Shown piece after piece: positions 1 through 11,131 of a stretch of 64,000 nucleotides of DNA. The notes beneath the pieces were generated by a model. That model was not told the DNA's origin. It did not search any database and saw only the letters and a program-made list of their open reading frames with translations. The translations under genes and the position numbers were made by a program. Positions within the stretch are counted from its first letter, which is position 1; each line of letters opens with the position of its first letter. Source of the DNA: Chlorops oryzae (taxonomy: Eukaryota > Arthropoda > Insecta > Diptera > Chloropidae); assembly GCA_020466095.1 (NCBI GenBank), contig CM035806.1, positions 126,103,293 through 126,167,292 on the forward strand, written 5' to 3'.

Positions 1-1862
1 TGAAAATATGTTTTGTGCCAAAATTGCTCAGAAAAGTTTGCAGCATAGAGGATTTGAACTGTTTGCCGTTATCAGAGATAACTATTTCAGGTGTACCGAA
101 AATGGGAAAAACTTGGTCCCTGAGAAATTCGACAACCACATTTGCTGAAAATTTCCTAACCGTCTTTATAAGTGGAAATTTTGTAAGGTAATCGAGAATA
201 ATTAAAATTCCAATATTGCCGGTTTTCGATCTCGGATAAGGACCTAAAAAGTCCATATAGATCTTTTGAAAAGGACGATCAGCTGGAAATTTTCCTTGCA
301 TTGGAGGTTTAAGGAAGAAATTAGGAGCTTTATTCTTTTGACACACGTCACATTTATCAATGAATTCTTTTACTGCAATAGCCATTTGCGGCCAGTACAA
401 ATTCCTTCTCAACCTCTCAAGGGTTTTACCAATGCCACCGTGACATTTATTTGGAGGCACGTGAGCATTTTCTATAACAGTATTTATTAATGCCTTGGGT
501 ACCCACAATTTCCAATTGGAGTCCTCCCTAGAAGGGTTACCGTCTGCATGTTCAGCGCGTTTGTAAACATGGTTATCTAGTACATGCAAATCAGGGACTA
601 GACTGGGATTGGCTGCAATAGTTTCTTTCAATTTCTTATATTCTTCGGCGTTAAATTCGTCTGAGTCTAAATCAATAATAGGAGTGAAGTTTATTTCCGC
701 AATTTCTTCAAAGTTTTGTCTCGAAAGCGCGTCGGGGACAACGTTCAGAGAGCCTTTCCGATGTTCAATTTTAAAATTAAAGCCCTGAAGTTTCAAAGAC
801 CATCTAGCCAAACGTCCGCTTAAATCAGATTGTCGCAATAGCCACTGAAGGCTGGCATGGTCAGTTATTATTTTGAACTGCTGACCTTCAACGTATGCGC
901 GAAACTTTTTTAAGCTTAAAACAGCCGCAAGGCACTCTAATTCCGTAACACAGTAATTACTTTGGGCTTTGTTTACTTTCTTCGAAAAATATGCAATAGG
1001 AACTTCAACTCCGTCGTCATTCTCCTGTGCTAAAACCGCTCCAACCCCAAGCTTGCTGGCATCGCATTGAAGGATGAAAGCTTTGCGATAGTCTGGACTA
1101 GCTAACACTGGCGCAGTCGTCAAACACTTTTTAAGGGAGTCAAAAGCTTTTTGAGCTACATCTGTCCATTTAAACGAATTCCCTTTTTTGATAAGGTCAG
1201 TAAGAGGAGCTGTTATAGTAGAAAAATTAACTATAAAACGACGATACCATCCCCGCCATACCCAAAACCTACGTAATTGCTTAACAGATTTAGGCACTGG
1301 ATAATGTTCAACGGAGGCGATTTTATCCGGGTCAGTTTTTAATGTGCCATTTCCTACTATATAGCCAAGATAACGTACCTCTTTAAGACAAAACTTACTT
1401 TTTTGAACATTAATTGTCAATCCGGCCTTTCGCAATTGAAATGCAACGTCCGTTAGAATTTCAATATGCCTATCGAATGTGGAAGAAACAATTAGTAGAT
1501 CGTCTAAATAGACAAAAACTTCCGATTTCAGTTTAGGTGGTATTATTCTGTCCATCAGTCTACAGAGAGCTTGGGGTGCATTGCATAGACCGAACGGCAT
1601 TACACAATAGCGGTACAGTGGCCTATTGGGTACTGTAAAACAGGTTAGATCCCGTGACTTGTTTTCCAGGGGGATTTGCCAAAATGCCTTTCGCAAGTCT
1701 AAAGACGTAATATAAGAAGCTTTCGGAAGTCGACTTAGTATCCCATCTAGTGGTAATGGATACGCGTCTTTAATACTCATTTTGTTCACAGCTCTGGAAT
1801 CTAAACATAATCGTAGCTTATTCGGTTTTCTAATAAGGACTACTGGGCTGGACCACGGGCTA
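1..1862 (-). CDS. pol: gypsy Pol: reverse transcriptase, RNase H and integrase (open, runs off left edge)
   Basis: One reading frame stays open on the minus strand from about 1860 to position 1 without a stop. In order it shows the RT block with the VMPFGLCNAP motif (near 1595) and the catalytic YLDD (near 1500), the Ty3-type RNase H with the ITDHASLQWL region (near 865), an integrase zinc-binding region with H and C ligands (near 350-450), and the start of the integrase core with two of the three catalytic acids (FLGPYPRS and ISDNGKQF regions). The third acid lies beyond the edge. It continues in frame with the N-terminal RT part at 3762-3940 across the inserted transposon. The lack of stops over some 620 codons suggests a young element, in contrast to the frame changes in its gag-protease part. 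Function in copying is known for the family; activity of this copy is ruled out by the insertions. Confidence 0.9.
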
Positions 1863-3759
1863 CCCTAGTGGCACCGGTTGTAACATAAGGCATTATGCAA
1901 CGCTTATGAAACAAATGCATAGTTTCAAAGTGATCACTGAGATGTTACTGTAACGCTTATGGAATCAAAAAAGCCCAAGAGGCGGAGCCTGTTGCAACTA
2001 AATTTATAGTTGCATAAGGAAGTTACAAAAACTTAGTTGTAACAAACTGAAAATATAATTCTGGCTTTAAAAATATAATTCTGGGTTTTGGTTATAAAAA
2101 CTTTCGTTATGAAACTAAAAAGGAGTATTTTAATAAGGAAGTGGTTGCAAAAGTGTTTCAAAATTTTTCTAATTTATTTTGCTTTTATGAATGACAGAAA
2201 CCAAATATATAGTGTGAATGCTTTCATGTTATGAAAATGTATAATTGAAATTTCGACTTTCCTCAAACCAAAAATAAGGTGCCCTTAAAGATATATGGTG
2301 AAATCTAACATTCTACCCCTTATATTTTTCACGCGCCCTCGATCAAATAAAATTATGATGTTTTTTTCATAACTTAATACCTATACGCATAAATTTTTTT
2401 GTTTAGAAAAAGTGTGGTTATGGAATGTCATTAGCAGAGCACCTAAAAGTATGCAAAGTTAAAACCTTAGAGAATTCTCTGATGCACGAATAACGTGACC
2501 AAGCTCGAAAAATAACTTTCATGAGGCTAAGTCCGGAATTTAGTTTTAGAAAATCATAGTCTGATGCATGCAATTCAGGTTTGCAACGAAATTATTTATT
2601 CATACGACGAAACATATGATGACATATTTTTCAAAACGAATTCGAAGACAATCATTGTCGAATTCAAAATCATAATAAAGTTCTCAATTGGGGGACTGCA
2701 ACGAATGGTCACTCTTTGCATATATTAAGAAATTTATCGCAGAACGCAGATGGACCAACATGTAGGCAAGTTTGAGACAGGAGAATCGTGACATAGTGGG
2801 CCTGGGAATTTTATCTTAAAAGAGAAATATTGAAAAATTCTCAAATTTTCTATTTTCAAATTACAACAAAAACAAAAACGATAGGAATTTTTTCTCTTAT
2901 ATTTTATGGGGAGTTATTAATGAAGATAAACTTTGGATATAAGGTCCAAAGATTAAAATCATAGACCCACTATAACACGTTTTTCCTGGCCTGAACCATA
3001 AATGAGTTGTTGCGCGACAACGCATTAAGTCTACAGTACTTTTCTTCCAATTCTCAGACAAATGTAGTTTTATTTTTCAAGGATTTCAGACATTTATGTC
3101 TCGCCAAATTTCAAGTTTATGGCCAGGTACTATTTTCATTAAGCCACACATGCTTGCATATATGAGCGTTCGTCTCTGTCGTATCTAGGACAGCTGATCA
3201 ATGTGCAATTTATTACTTTTTCTTTCGGTGTGGGATAAAAACAACTCCAAGATGTCTTTTTGCATCGTACAGACTAGAAAGAGCGTTAAATCGAAACCAA
3301 TACTAACAGTGGTACCGAAAAGCTGGGTTGATGGAAGTATGATTTTCACTAGACATAACCATAAACAGCTGTGTTTATAAAAATTGACTTATTTCTTGAC
3401 CCTTATAATATGCTTTTGGAATATTTTAAGAGTCAAAAAAGCATTTTTTCGGAAGCATATTATTACTTCAATAATTGTTACCTAAACGGCTTTGCAACCT
3501 ATTTGCAACTTACAAAGTGGAAGTTCCGAAGAGAAGTTACTGCAACTATTTTAAAACATCATAGCTCCACCCATTTTGACACAAAAAGTTCATGCAATTC
3601 AATTTAGTTTTTCAAACCGCTTGTGTAACTTAAGTAGTTGTTCATAACAACTTTGCATCATCTATGCAACTGAGCATGTTTTTTGAAACGTCTATGCACC
3701 CCTTATGCAACAAGAATAATTTTTTTTCCTTTAAAAGATGTTACAATGTGCCACTAGGG
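1863..3759 (+). mobile_element. Non-autonomous DNA transposon, TA duplication, ends CCCTAGTGGCAC
   Basis: Perfect 12-bp inverted ends (CCCTAGTGGCAC at 1863, its complement ending at 3759) continue imperfectly to about 22 bp (TTGTAACAT on both sides). TA is duplicated at 1861-1862 and 3760-3761. The gypsy RT reading resumes directly on the far side, which independently fixes the borders. Both outer arms carry many dispersed, partly degenerate copies of a word close to CTTATGCAAC in both orientations. The centre holds a 42-codon ORF (3252-3380). No transposase is present, so it must have been moved by a partner element. Superfamily is not certain; TA duplication alone fits several. Confidence 0.85.
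3252..3380 (+). pseudogene. 42-residue ORF inside the CCCTAGT transposon, probably a truncated N-terminus
   Basis: ATG at 3252, stop TAA at 3378. The product begins MSFCIVQTRK and contains VPKSWVDGS near residue 21. This resembles, from memory only, the start of insect proteins whose N-terminus reads like a beta-rich 'VQF...VPxSW' segment (seen in DUF4806- and BEN-type proteins, some transposon-borne). It lies in the part of the element that is free of the repeated end-word. It may be the first exon of a lost transposase or accessory protein left by internal deletion. The family link is an inference. Confidence 0.4.
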
Positions 3760-3761
3760 TA

Positions 3762-4602
3762 TTAGGGGCTTCTTCAATAACGCCTAGCCGAAGCATCTCG
3801 TCTATCTCTGTGTGAACTAATTTTTCGATTGCAGGTGAAATAGGGTAGTAACGTTGTTTTAACGGTCGGCTGTTTGGTTCTAATTCAATTTTATATTCAA
3901 GTAGGTTCGTCTTTCCTAAGCCTTCACTCTCATAAGACGGAAAAAGAGATTTTACTGATTCGAGACGTTGCTTTTGTACGCTAGTTAATGTTAGAAAATT
4001 ATTGTCAATCTGGGAATCTACCTCAATAGTGGAAATCAGATTAGGGGCTATTTGGAATTTTTGCCAGAAATCTATGCCTAAGATAACTTCTTTAAAATTG
4101 TCGGAACGACAATGAAACTGATGGTTTTTGTTTGGTTTTGAAACTTTATAGGGAGATCAACTTTTCCATGAACAATCTGCTGCCTACCGTCTGCAGTATG
4201 AACACTTGTAAAAAGCTTTTTAAAATGAGAGCTTTTTATAATTTCGTCTGCTGGCTTCCACCGATACAGGAGACTTGAGCGCCACTATCGAGCAAGCCAA
4301 GATACTTTTTGTTATCAATGACAATTTCCGCATATGGACGTAAATCGGTTGGCTTGTGTTGAATGGTGCAAATAAGATTTTCAATATTCTTTTTGGTTTG
4401 CAGCTACGTTTGACCAGAACTGCTTTTTCGTATTGCATTTCGAACAAGTTTTTTTGTTGATGGCGAATTTTTACCAAAGATTTGGTGACGTTTTTCTATA
4501 TATATTTTTAATCTATCTTTATAGGGTATATTTTGTGAAATTTAGGAACAACGGAAGGTACGTCATTTGACGAGTCAGATGAAGTTTGTCTTAGCGAAGG
4601 TT
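3762..4602 (-). pseudogene. pol: gypsy protease and N-terminal reverse transcriptase (frame-shifted)
   Basis: On the minus strand the aspartic protease signature LLDSGAQVS lies near 4280, followed by a protease body whose frame changes near 4255 and again near 4095. After that the frame is open through the RT leader (EYKIELEPNSRPLKQRYYP region near 3880) and the EIDEMLRLGVIEEAPN segment that abuts the transposon insertion at 3760. This order (PR then RT) is standard for Ty3/gypsy. The short indels could be ancient mutations or assembly errors in AT-rich runs. Confidence 0.85.
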
Positions 4603-5128
4603 TTATGGTAAGCCTTCGCTCGTCTTCACGTTTCCCGAACATTTTGAACAATGTGGCTTGTAAACGTTAATTGTGCCACAGCCGTAACAAAAAATGCTAC
4701 GAGGTTCAATGCAATCGAAATATCTATGACCTTCAGTCCTACAGTTCCAACATATCAATTTATTAGTAGAAACACCACGGTGCGACACTTCAGCAATTTC
4801 CGGCTCTGCAAAGATTTCAGCCTGCGACAAATCTTCGGCGATTTCCGCAATTTGCCTGCGTGGAATTTGAGGGGGGCGATTTATATTGTATGCAGAATTT
4901 AAATTGGTTGGAGCTTTACTAACTTCTTGGAAAAAACTTTCTCCTTTTAAACAAAATTTGCGAAGATCGGCTAAAGACGTTATCGGAAAGTACAATATTT
5001 GTTGCCGAATTCGAGGCTTTTTAATCCCCTTTGTAGTATTTTTCTACTAATTCCGCGTCAGAAATGGGAGATGAGAGGCTTTCAGCAATTTTCAAAATAG
5101 CATTTTTATAATCGTCGAAAGACTCATT
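4603..5128 (-). pseudogene. gag: gypsy Gag, C-terminal part with CCHC zinc knuckle
   Basis: An open stretch from 4995 to 4603 encodes a basic region and a retroviral-type knuckle C-x2-C-x4-H-x4-C (CWNCRTEGHRYFDC, residues 82-95 of that stretch), followed by a second cysteine cluster (C-x2-C at 103-106 and C-x2-C at 116-119). The knuckle binds the element's RNA during packaging. Upstream, 5128 to 5025 continues Gag in another frame (NESFDDYKNAILKIAESLSS region), and the frame changes near 5025. The sequence joins the Gag part at 11484 once the BEL/Pao insertion is set aside: both sides carry the duplicated AGGGC. Confidence 0.85.
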
Positions 5129-5133
5129 AGGGC

Positions 5134-5478
5134 TGTTGCGATTAAGGTATAGTTTTGTTTAATTCATACAGTGTAAAGAGGTATTAAAGGTTTGCCGTGT
5201 AAAGGCGCACATAGTTGTCCAGTATAAAATGTATGTAAACCGATAGAAAGTTTCGATATGTAGTATACATCCCCATTTTGATGTTTTCATTCGATTTAAA
5301 ATAGCAGAGCAGGAAGCACACGAAAGTGTAAGATTGAATTTCTTTTATTTTATAACACGTATTTGTAAAACTTTTAATTTTTTTTATTTATGTTAACTTA
5401 GGAAATAAAAACTCACACTCTCACTCTACTAACGTATTTACTGAGTTTTTATTTGATCTGCTCGAAAGAATCGGAACA
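5134..5478 (+). repeat. BEL/Pao 5' LTR
   Basis: 345 bp, TG...CA bounded. A TATAAAA box lies near 5223 and an AATAAA signal near 5403, consistent with a promoter and polyadenylation region. It is nearly identical to the copy at 11132-11478. Confidence 0.95.
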
Positions 5479-5862
5479 TCTTTTTATTTCACTTTCTTTC
5501 GCGTGGAACGAGAGATAAAAATATTCATCCGGCCGGAACTTTGAAAAGGAGCCAGCGATTGAAAAGTTAAGTGGAACCCTTTAAGAAGGAGGAAGAGCTT
5601 TGTGATCAAAGCAGCGAAGCAACCAGCGACATCGGTGCGTGTAAGCAGAGCACTCACAGAAGACCGAAGGGAAGAAAGAGACAACTGCTGAACGTTGATT
5701 CTGAGAAGCAAAGGGAATTCATGTGAAATTCTGCAACGCTTTGAGACGAAATTGAGGTTAGGGTTGCGTGGAAGTAAAACGGGTAAGTGTTTGCGAGATC
5801 CGTTTTCGAGATTGATTGGGGTTCAAGTGGTGGTGCGATAGGTATTGTGAGTTGTAAATAAA
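5479..5862 (+). other. BEL/Pao untranslated leader
   Basis: The 384 bases between the 5' LTR and the gag start codon contain no open frame on the coding strand. A primer-binding site should begin a few bases after the LTR, but I could not match it to a specific tRNA by eye. Confidence 0.6.
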
Positions 5863-7737
5863 ATGCCTATTTCTCGTTCGAACAAGAAGAAAGCTCTCAG
5901 AGAGTCCATTAAGCCCCAAGAAGATAAAACTGAAATTCTATCGCGTGTGTCAGAACACGAACAACGGTGGGATCACACAGAGTTGGATAACACATTTGAA
6001 GTACAGGAACGATGTGGTGGAGAATCCGTTTGTCAGCAGGGCTACGAAGCTCAAATTGGCGAAATGACTAAAAAGATACGACAACTTCAATTGGAGCTGG
6101 AGATGGAAAAGTCAAAGCATTCTTATGACGTCGATGGTGCAGCGGCAGCTGCAGAGGCAGCGGCAAATAGTTACGAAGAGGCTGCATCGGTGAATATGAA
6201 CGGTAACACTGGTTCCAAGGAGCAAGCTGGTGATGATTCCCTAACAGCAGTGCTACAGAAATTAAATAATACATTGATGAAAAGAGAATCGGTATATAAA
6301 GGTAAAATTGTTGATTTGCCAGAGTTTGACGGTGAGCCTGAGACGTGGCCAATGTTTGTTGAAACATTTGATATGACGACAGAGGAATATAATTACAATG
6401 ACAGGCAAAATTTACTAAGGCTACAGAAGGCATTAAAGGGAAAGGCCAAGGAAGTTGTGGAATGTTTGCTTATTCACAGTTGTAACGTTAGCAGAATACT
6501 GGAAGTTTTGAGAGATCGCTTCGGTAATCCTGAAGTTCTAGTTAAAAGTCAAGTTGCACAAATAAGAGCATTCCCTACGATACCTGAGAACCGAATCGAG
6601 CAGTTAGTTCCCTTTGCGACAAAGGTGCAAAATCTGACTTCTTTTTTGTTGGCAGCCGGGTGTGAACGTCATTTGGCAAATCCCATTCTAATGGAAGAGT
6701 TGATTCTGAAACTGCCAATGCAGAGACGCCTGGAGTGGGCAAAACATGCTAAAAGCGTTGAACCGTATCCTACAATTGTTGATTTAAGCGAATGGTTGCA
6801 GTCTTTGGCCCGGGTGATCGGTCTTATGTGTTTAAATGCTGAAAAAGATAAAGTGAACCAGATAAGAACAAGGGTCGGAAACCGACTATTTCATGCAAGT
6901 AATACGGAGAACGGTAAACGAGAAGTTCAAGAGGCTAAGGCAAGCGATCAGAAGAATAAATGCGCAGCTTGCAAGGAACCACATATCCTCGAAGGGTGTT
7001 CAAAGTTCAAGGACATGTCAGTTAAACAAAGATGGCGCGTTGTTCGGCAAGGTCAACTGTGTTTTTGTTGCTTAAAGCGAGGTCATCGGAGTGTTGACTG
7101 CAAAGAGCGTCAACATAAGAGGATGCTGGAGTCAGGGCTCACAGTACACAAGTTGTTGCATGAGGCTAACGATGATAACGACGAATCCAGGGATGGCAAT
7201 ACAGCTACAGCGCGTATCTATACGAATATCGCGCTTCCAAGGCGAAATTCTAAGCTCTTGTTTAAAATATTACCGGTAAGACTGTATGCAAAAGGAGTGG
7301 CAGTGACCTGCTATGCCTTTTTTGATGATGGGTCATCGGTTTCCTTGATGAACAAAAGTTTGGCTGCAAGATTGGGCTTGAAAGGAACAAAGGAGAGTCT
7401 TACACTTCAGTGGTTCGGCAACAATACTGTGACTGAATCATCCAGCCGCTATGATTTGAAAATATCGGGAATTCAAAGCAACAGTAACATCTTTGATATT
7501 AAGGGTGTTAGGACAGTGGATGATCTCAGCTTGCCATCACAAACAATCAATTTGAAAGATTTGCACATGAAATATCGCCACATGCGTAAACTGCCAATAT
7601 ATGAATGCAACGGTGAGGTACCACAGCTGCTAATTGGTATCGATAATGCTCACTTAGGAGTAGCATGCAGAACTATTGGTGGCGGATGGAAGGGTCCAAT
7701 TGCAGTGCTGACAAAGCTTGGCTGGATATATTGGTAA
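5863..7737 (+). CDS. gag: BEL/Pao Gag-protease ORF
   Basis: 624 codons from ATG 5863. Residues 1-130 are charged and partly coiled with an Ala-rich run. Residues about 140-310 match the BEL Gag region known as DUF1759 (PEFDGEPETWPMFVETF segment). Two cysteine clusters follow (CAACKEPH... near 367 and CFCCLKRGHRSVDC, a C-x2-C-x4-H-x4-C knuckle). The aspartic protease of the A17 type follows (FFDDGSSVSLMN, catalytic D-D-G-S near 490). In this family gag, protease and pol usually form one long ORF. Here the frame is lost near 7725, so the stop at 7735 is probably not the native end. Confidence 0.9.
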   Translation: MPISRSNKKKALRESIKPQEDKTEILSRVSEHEQRWDHTELDNTFEVQERCGGESVCQQGYEAQIGEMTKKIRQLQLELEMEKSKHSYDVDGAAAAAEAAANSYEEAASVNMNGNTGSKEQAGDDSLTAVLQKLNNTLMKRESVYKGKIVDLPEFDGEPETWPMFVETFDMTTEEYNYNDRQNLLRLQKALKGKAKEVVECLLIHSCNVSRILEVLRDRFGNPEVLVKSQVAQIRAFPTIPENRIEQLVPFATKVQNLTSFLLAAGCERHLANPILMEELILKLPMQRRLEWAKHAKSVEPYPTIVDLSEWLQSLARVIGLMCLNAEKDKVNQIRTRVGNRLFHASNTENGKREVQEAKASDQKNKCAACKEPHILEGCSKFKDMSVKQRWRVVRQGQLCFCCLKRGHRSVDCKERQHKRMLESGLTVHKLLHEANDDNDESRDGNTATARIYTNIALPRRNSKLLFKILPVRLYAKGVAVTCYAFFDDGSSVSLMNKSLAARLGLKGTKESLTLQWFGNNTVTESSSRYDLKISGIQSNSNIFDIKGVRTVDDLSLPSQTINLKDLHMKYRHMRKLPIYECNGEVPQLLIGIDNAHLGVACRTIGGGWKGPIAVLTKLGWIYW

Positions 7738-9585
7738 GATAGATTGTGCCGATTCTGAAACAAAGGGTCAATTGTATCTAGCTCGGGAAATAAAAAATGA
7801 CCGCTTGGAAAAGCTTTTGACAGACTATATCGTTAACGAGAGCATCGGTGTACGTGAGGCGACACACGTGGAATCAGAGGAGGTTGTTCGAGCGAGAGAA
7901 ATTCTAGCCCAAACGACGAAACGCATTGGTGCCCGGTTTGAGGCGGGTCTTTTGTGGAAAGATGACAGCACGCGATTTCCCAAGCAGAGAAATGGCGATG
8001 AAACGCCTAACTTCATTGGAACGAAAATTCGATGCAAACGAGGATTACAAAAAGGAATACATCAACAAAATTGATGAATACTTAGCGAAGAACTATGCGC
8101 GGAAACTGTCACAGGAAGAACTTCGAACACCGAAATGGCGTGAATGGTATTTGCCTCATTTTGGAGTTCACAATCCGAACAAACCGGGTAAATTGCGACT
8201 CGTATTTGACGCGGCGGCTGAGGTTCACGGAGTGTCTTTGAATTCTATGTTGCTGACTGGACCAGATGAGAGTAAGCCATTGGTCGCCATTCTTATGCAG
8301 TTTCGTCAGGGAAAGATTGGTGTTTGTGCAGATATTGTGCAAATGTTCCACCAAATAAGGATTCGATTAGAAGACCAACCAGCACAAAGATTTTTTTGGC
8401 GAAGGGACAAAACCGATCCTGTGGAGGAATATGTGATGATATCCATGATATTTGGATCAACTTGTTCTCCCTGTTCCGCGCAATATATAAAAAACAAAAA
8501 TGCAAGGGAGTACGAGAAGGTTTATCCAACAGCTGCAGCCATAATAGTCGAGAACCACTATGTTGATGACATGGTGCACGCGTTTGACACCGAAGAAGAT
8601 GCGATAGACACAACAAAGCAAGTAACTTGGATCCACAAGCAGGGAGGTTTTGATCTTGAAAGATTTGTTTCCAATTCGGCGCTGGTGAATGTCGAATTAA
8701 ACAAAAACGAAAAATTTACAGAGCTATTAAGCCTCGATAAAGGAAACGACTCCAATTTCCAGAAGGTTCTGGGAATGTATTGGGATACAACTGAGGATTG
8801 CTTCAAATTTGTTTTGGCCTTTGGAAAGGTGAATAAGGATCTGCTGGATGATGTGCGACCACCGACGAAACGCGAAGTATTAAGCATTACAATGTCGGTT
8901 TTTGATCCGTTCGGTGCTGTAGCTGATTACTCGATAATGGCCAAGCTGATTCTTCAGTCGATATGTCAACAACAGCTGACTTGGGATGAGCCCATCACTG
9001 AGGAAATATACCGGGCATGGAAGAAATGGATGCAAAATCTGGAGGATATTAAACGCATCAAGATACCTCGTTGGTACGGGAATGGATTCCGAAATAATCC
9101 AGTTCAGCTCCATATATTTTCGGACGCCAGCGAGATAGCGTACGCAGCGGTGGCATACTGGAGAATTGAAAACGCCGACATTGCCGAGGTAGCCTTTGTA
9201 TGTGGAAAAGCGAAGTGTGCCCCACTTAAGACGACTTCTATTCCCCGATTGGAAATTATTAGCGGCTGTGATGGGAGTACGCCTCAAAGAGATGATAATA
9301 CAACACCATAAATGCGAAATTTCTCGAGTTGTGATGTGGTCCGACTCTACAACAGTGTTGGCATGGATAAGATCGGATCATAGGACCTACCACAGCTACG
9401 TTGCACATCGAGTAGATGAGTTTTGGAAAAAAAGTCAAATTTGTGAATGGCGATGGGTTCCGACTGCGTTGAATACGGCAGATTTTGGTACTCGCATACC
9501 CAATGGCAACAGAGAGTCTCTGTGGCGTGACGGACCAACGTTTTTGCGACAGAAGGAAGACTGTTGGCCAAAGGACAAAAGATAG
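7718..9585 (+). pseudogene. pol: BEL/Pao reverse transcriptase and RNase H, frame-shifted
   Basis: The Pol reading continues in frame 2 (about 7718-7980), then frame 3 (about 7980-9255), then frame 1 (about 9255-9580). It shows the Pao-type RT with GKLRLVFDAAA (near 8190), FHQIRIRLEDQPAQRF (near 8350), the catalytic YVDD (near 8560), and the later HIFSDASEIAYAA RNase H-like segment (near 9110). RT copies the element's RNA, and RNase H removes it. The frame changes near 7725, 7980, 9255 and 9580 would stop synthesis of a full Pol. Four separate shifts rule out programmed frameshifting as a sole explanation. Confidence 0.88.
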
Positions 9586-11114
9586 AGAAAACTTCAGAAG
9601 AGATCCGGAAACGAGCATATGTGCTACAAGCCTCTACGCAAGAGAATGATATTTTTATGGCATATGAAAATTTAAATAGACTTCGAAGAGTGGTGGCATG
9701 GATATTTCGCTTCAAAAACAATACAATAACAAAGAACACAAAAATCCGAGGCTACCTGAAGGTGGAAGAGTTGGACAAGGCAACCACACTTTTATGCAGG
9801 TTGGCGCAAGCTTCCAGATTTAAAGAAGAAATTGTATCCCTAAGAAACGAAGGAGTTGTGGATAAACGCAGTAGTCTGTACAAGTTGACGCCTATTTTAG
9901 ATGTAGACGGATTAATCCGAGTGGGAGGCCGCATTGAAAATGCGTTGATGGTACCTTATGATACCCGTTCACCGATAATTTTGCCCAAGGATCACGTATT
10001 GTCGACTCTTGTGATACAGCATTTCCACCGTCTATGTAGGCATCAAAACAAGGAGACCGTTATCGCGGAGGTACGTCGTAAATATTGGATTCCTAATATT
10101 AGACAGCTTGTGGGTCGGCAACAACGTCACTGCCAAGAATGTAAAAATAGAAATGCCAGACCAGAAGAGCCAAAAATGGGACAGCTACCAGAGGATCGAC
10201 TTTCCCCATATCTGCGTGCATTTTCGTATACGGGAATCGATTATATGGGGCCATTTGGCATTACAGTTGGTCGAAGAACGGAAAAGCGTTGGATTTGTTT
10301 GTTCACGTGTCTAACGACTCGTGCGATTCATTTAGAAGTTGCGAAGGACCTGTCAACGGATACGTGTCTAATGTGTATAAGAAATTTTATCAACAGACGA
10401 GGAACTCCAGTTCGCATCCGTTCCGATAACGGAACAAATTTTGTAGGCGCCGCGAAAGAAATTCGGAATCATTGGAATAATCACCGAATCGGAGAAACTC
10501 TAGCTGACAAGCGAATCGAATGGGTTTTCAACAGCCCGTTGAACCCCCACGTCGGGGGATGCTGGGAACATCTGGTTCGTAGCGTGAAAAGAGCCATGGG
10601 CCATGTATTGCAAAAGCACCCGTTGCAGGAGCATGCTCTTTATAGCCTCATGTTAGAAGCTGAAAATATTGTTAATTCGCGGCCCCTGACTCACATACCT
10701 GTCGACGCACCAAATGAAGAGCCACTGACCCCCAATCATTTTCTGGTAGGTTCCGCTAACACCACTCAGATTTCCCACCCTGCCGAGGAAATGTACATTG
10801 TCACCCGAAAGCATTGGCGAAAGGTTCAGCAATTGCAAAACAGCTTTTGGAAGAAATGGGTGTCAGAATACCTTCCCGACTTGTGCCGCAGAACAAAATG
10901 GTATCGACCCGCAACACCACTTAGGCAAGACGATGTTGTGTTGATTTGCGATAAAAACATTCATCGAGCAAATTGGCCAATGGGAATCATCTCTAGAACA
11001 TTCCCTGGAAAGGACAATCAAGTGCGAGTTGTTGAAGTGCGTACGAAAGATGGACTTGTCAAACGACCAGCATGTATGATTGCAAAACTGGATGTTTGTG
11101 AATCTATGGGGTAG
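9564..11114 (+). CDS. pol: BEL/Pao integrase segment of Pol
   Basis: Open for 516 codons in frame 3, ending at TAG 11112. It contains an H2C2 zinc-binding region (HFHRLCRHQNKETV ... CQECKN near 10020-10140), the integrase core with the acids in YTGIDYMGPFG (near 10235), RIRSDNGTNFVG (near 10415) and GGCWEHLVRSVKRAM (near 10555), and a C-terminal region like DUF5641 (HWRKVQQLQNSFWKKWVSEY near 10815). Integrase inserts the element's DNA into the host genome. The ATG at 9564 is only the first one in this open stretch; the native product would be processed from a longer polyprotein. Confidence 0.9.
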   Translation: MAKGQKIEKTSEEIRKRAYVLQASTQENDIFMAYENLNRLRRVVAWIFRFKNNTITKNTKIRGYLKVEELDKATTLLCRLAQASRFKEEIVSLRNEGVVDKRSSLYKLTPILDVDGLIRVGGRIENALMVPYDTRSPIILPKDHVLSTLVIQHFHRLCRHQNKETVIAEVRRKYWIPNIRQLVGRQQRHCQECKNRNARPEEPKMGQLPEDRLSPYLRAFSYTGIDYMGPFGITVGRRTEKRWICLFTCLTTRAIHLEVAKDLSTDTCLMCIRNFINRRGTPVRIRSDNGTNFVGAAKEIRNHWNNHRIGETLADKRIEWVFNSPLNPHVGGCWEHLVRSVKRAMGHVLQKHPLQEHALYSLMLEAENIVNSRPLTHIPVDAPNEEPLTPNHFLVGSANTTQISHPAEEMYIVTRKHWRKVQQLQNSFWKKWVSEYLPDLCRRTKWYRPATPLRQDDVVLICDKNIHRANWPMGIISRTFPGKDNQVRVVEVRTKDGLVKRPACMIAKLDVCESMG

Positions 11115-11131
11115 ATTCACGGGGGTGGGGA
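11115..11131 (+). other. BEL/Pao polypurine tract
   Basis: A G-rich run (gggggtgggga, ending at 11131) lies immediately before the 3' LTR, the expected position for plus-strand DNA priming. Confidence 0.8.

Noticed and set aside
1863..3759. piggyBac assignment because of the CCCTAG start
   Set aside because: piggyBac duplicates TTAA; here only TA is duplicated and the rest of the end does not match.
7718..9585. Programmed ribosomal frameshifting in the BEL/Pao Pol
   Set aside because: Four separate shifts in different directions, none at a clear slippery heptamer. Mutation or assembly error is simpler.
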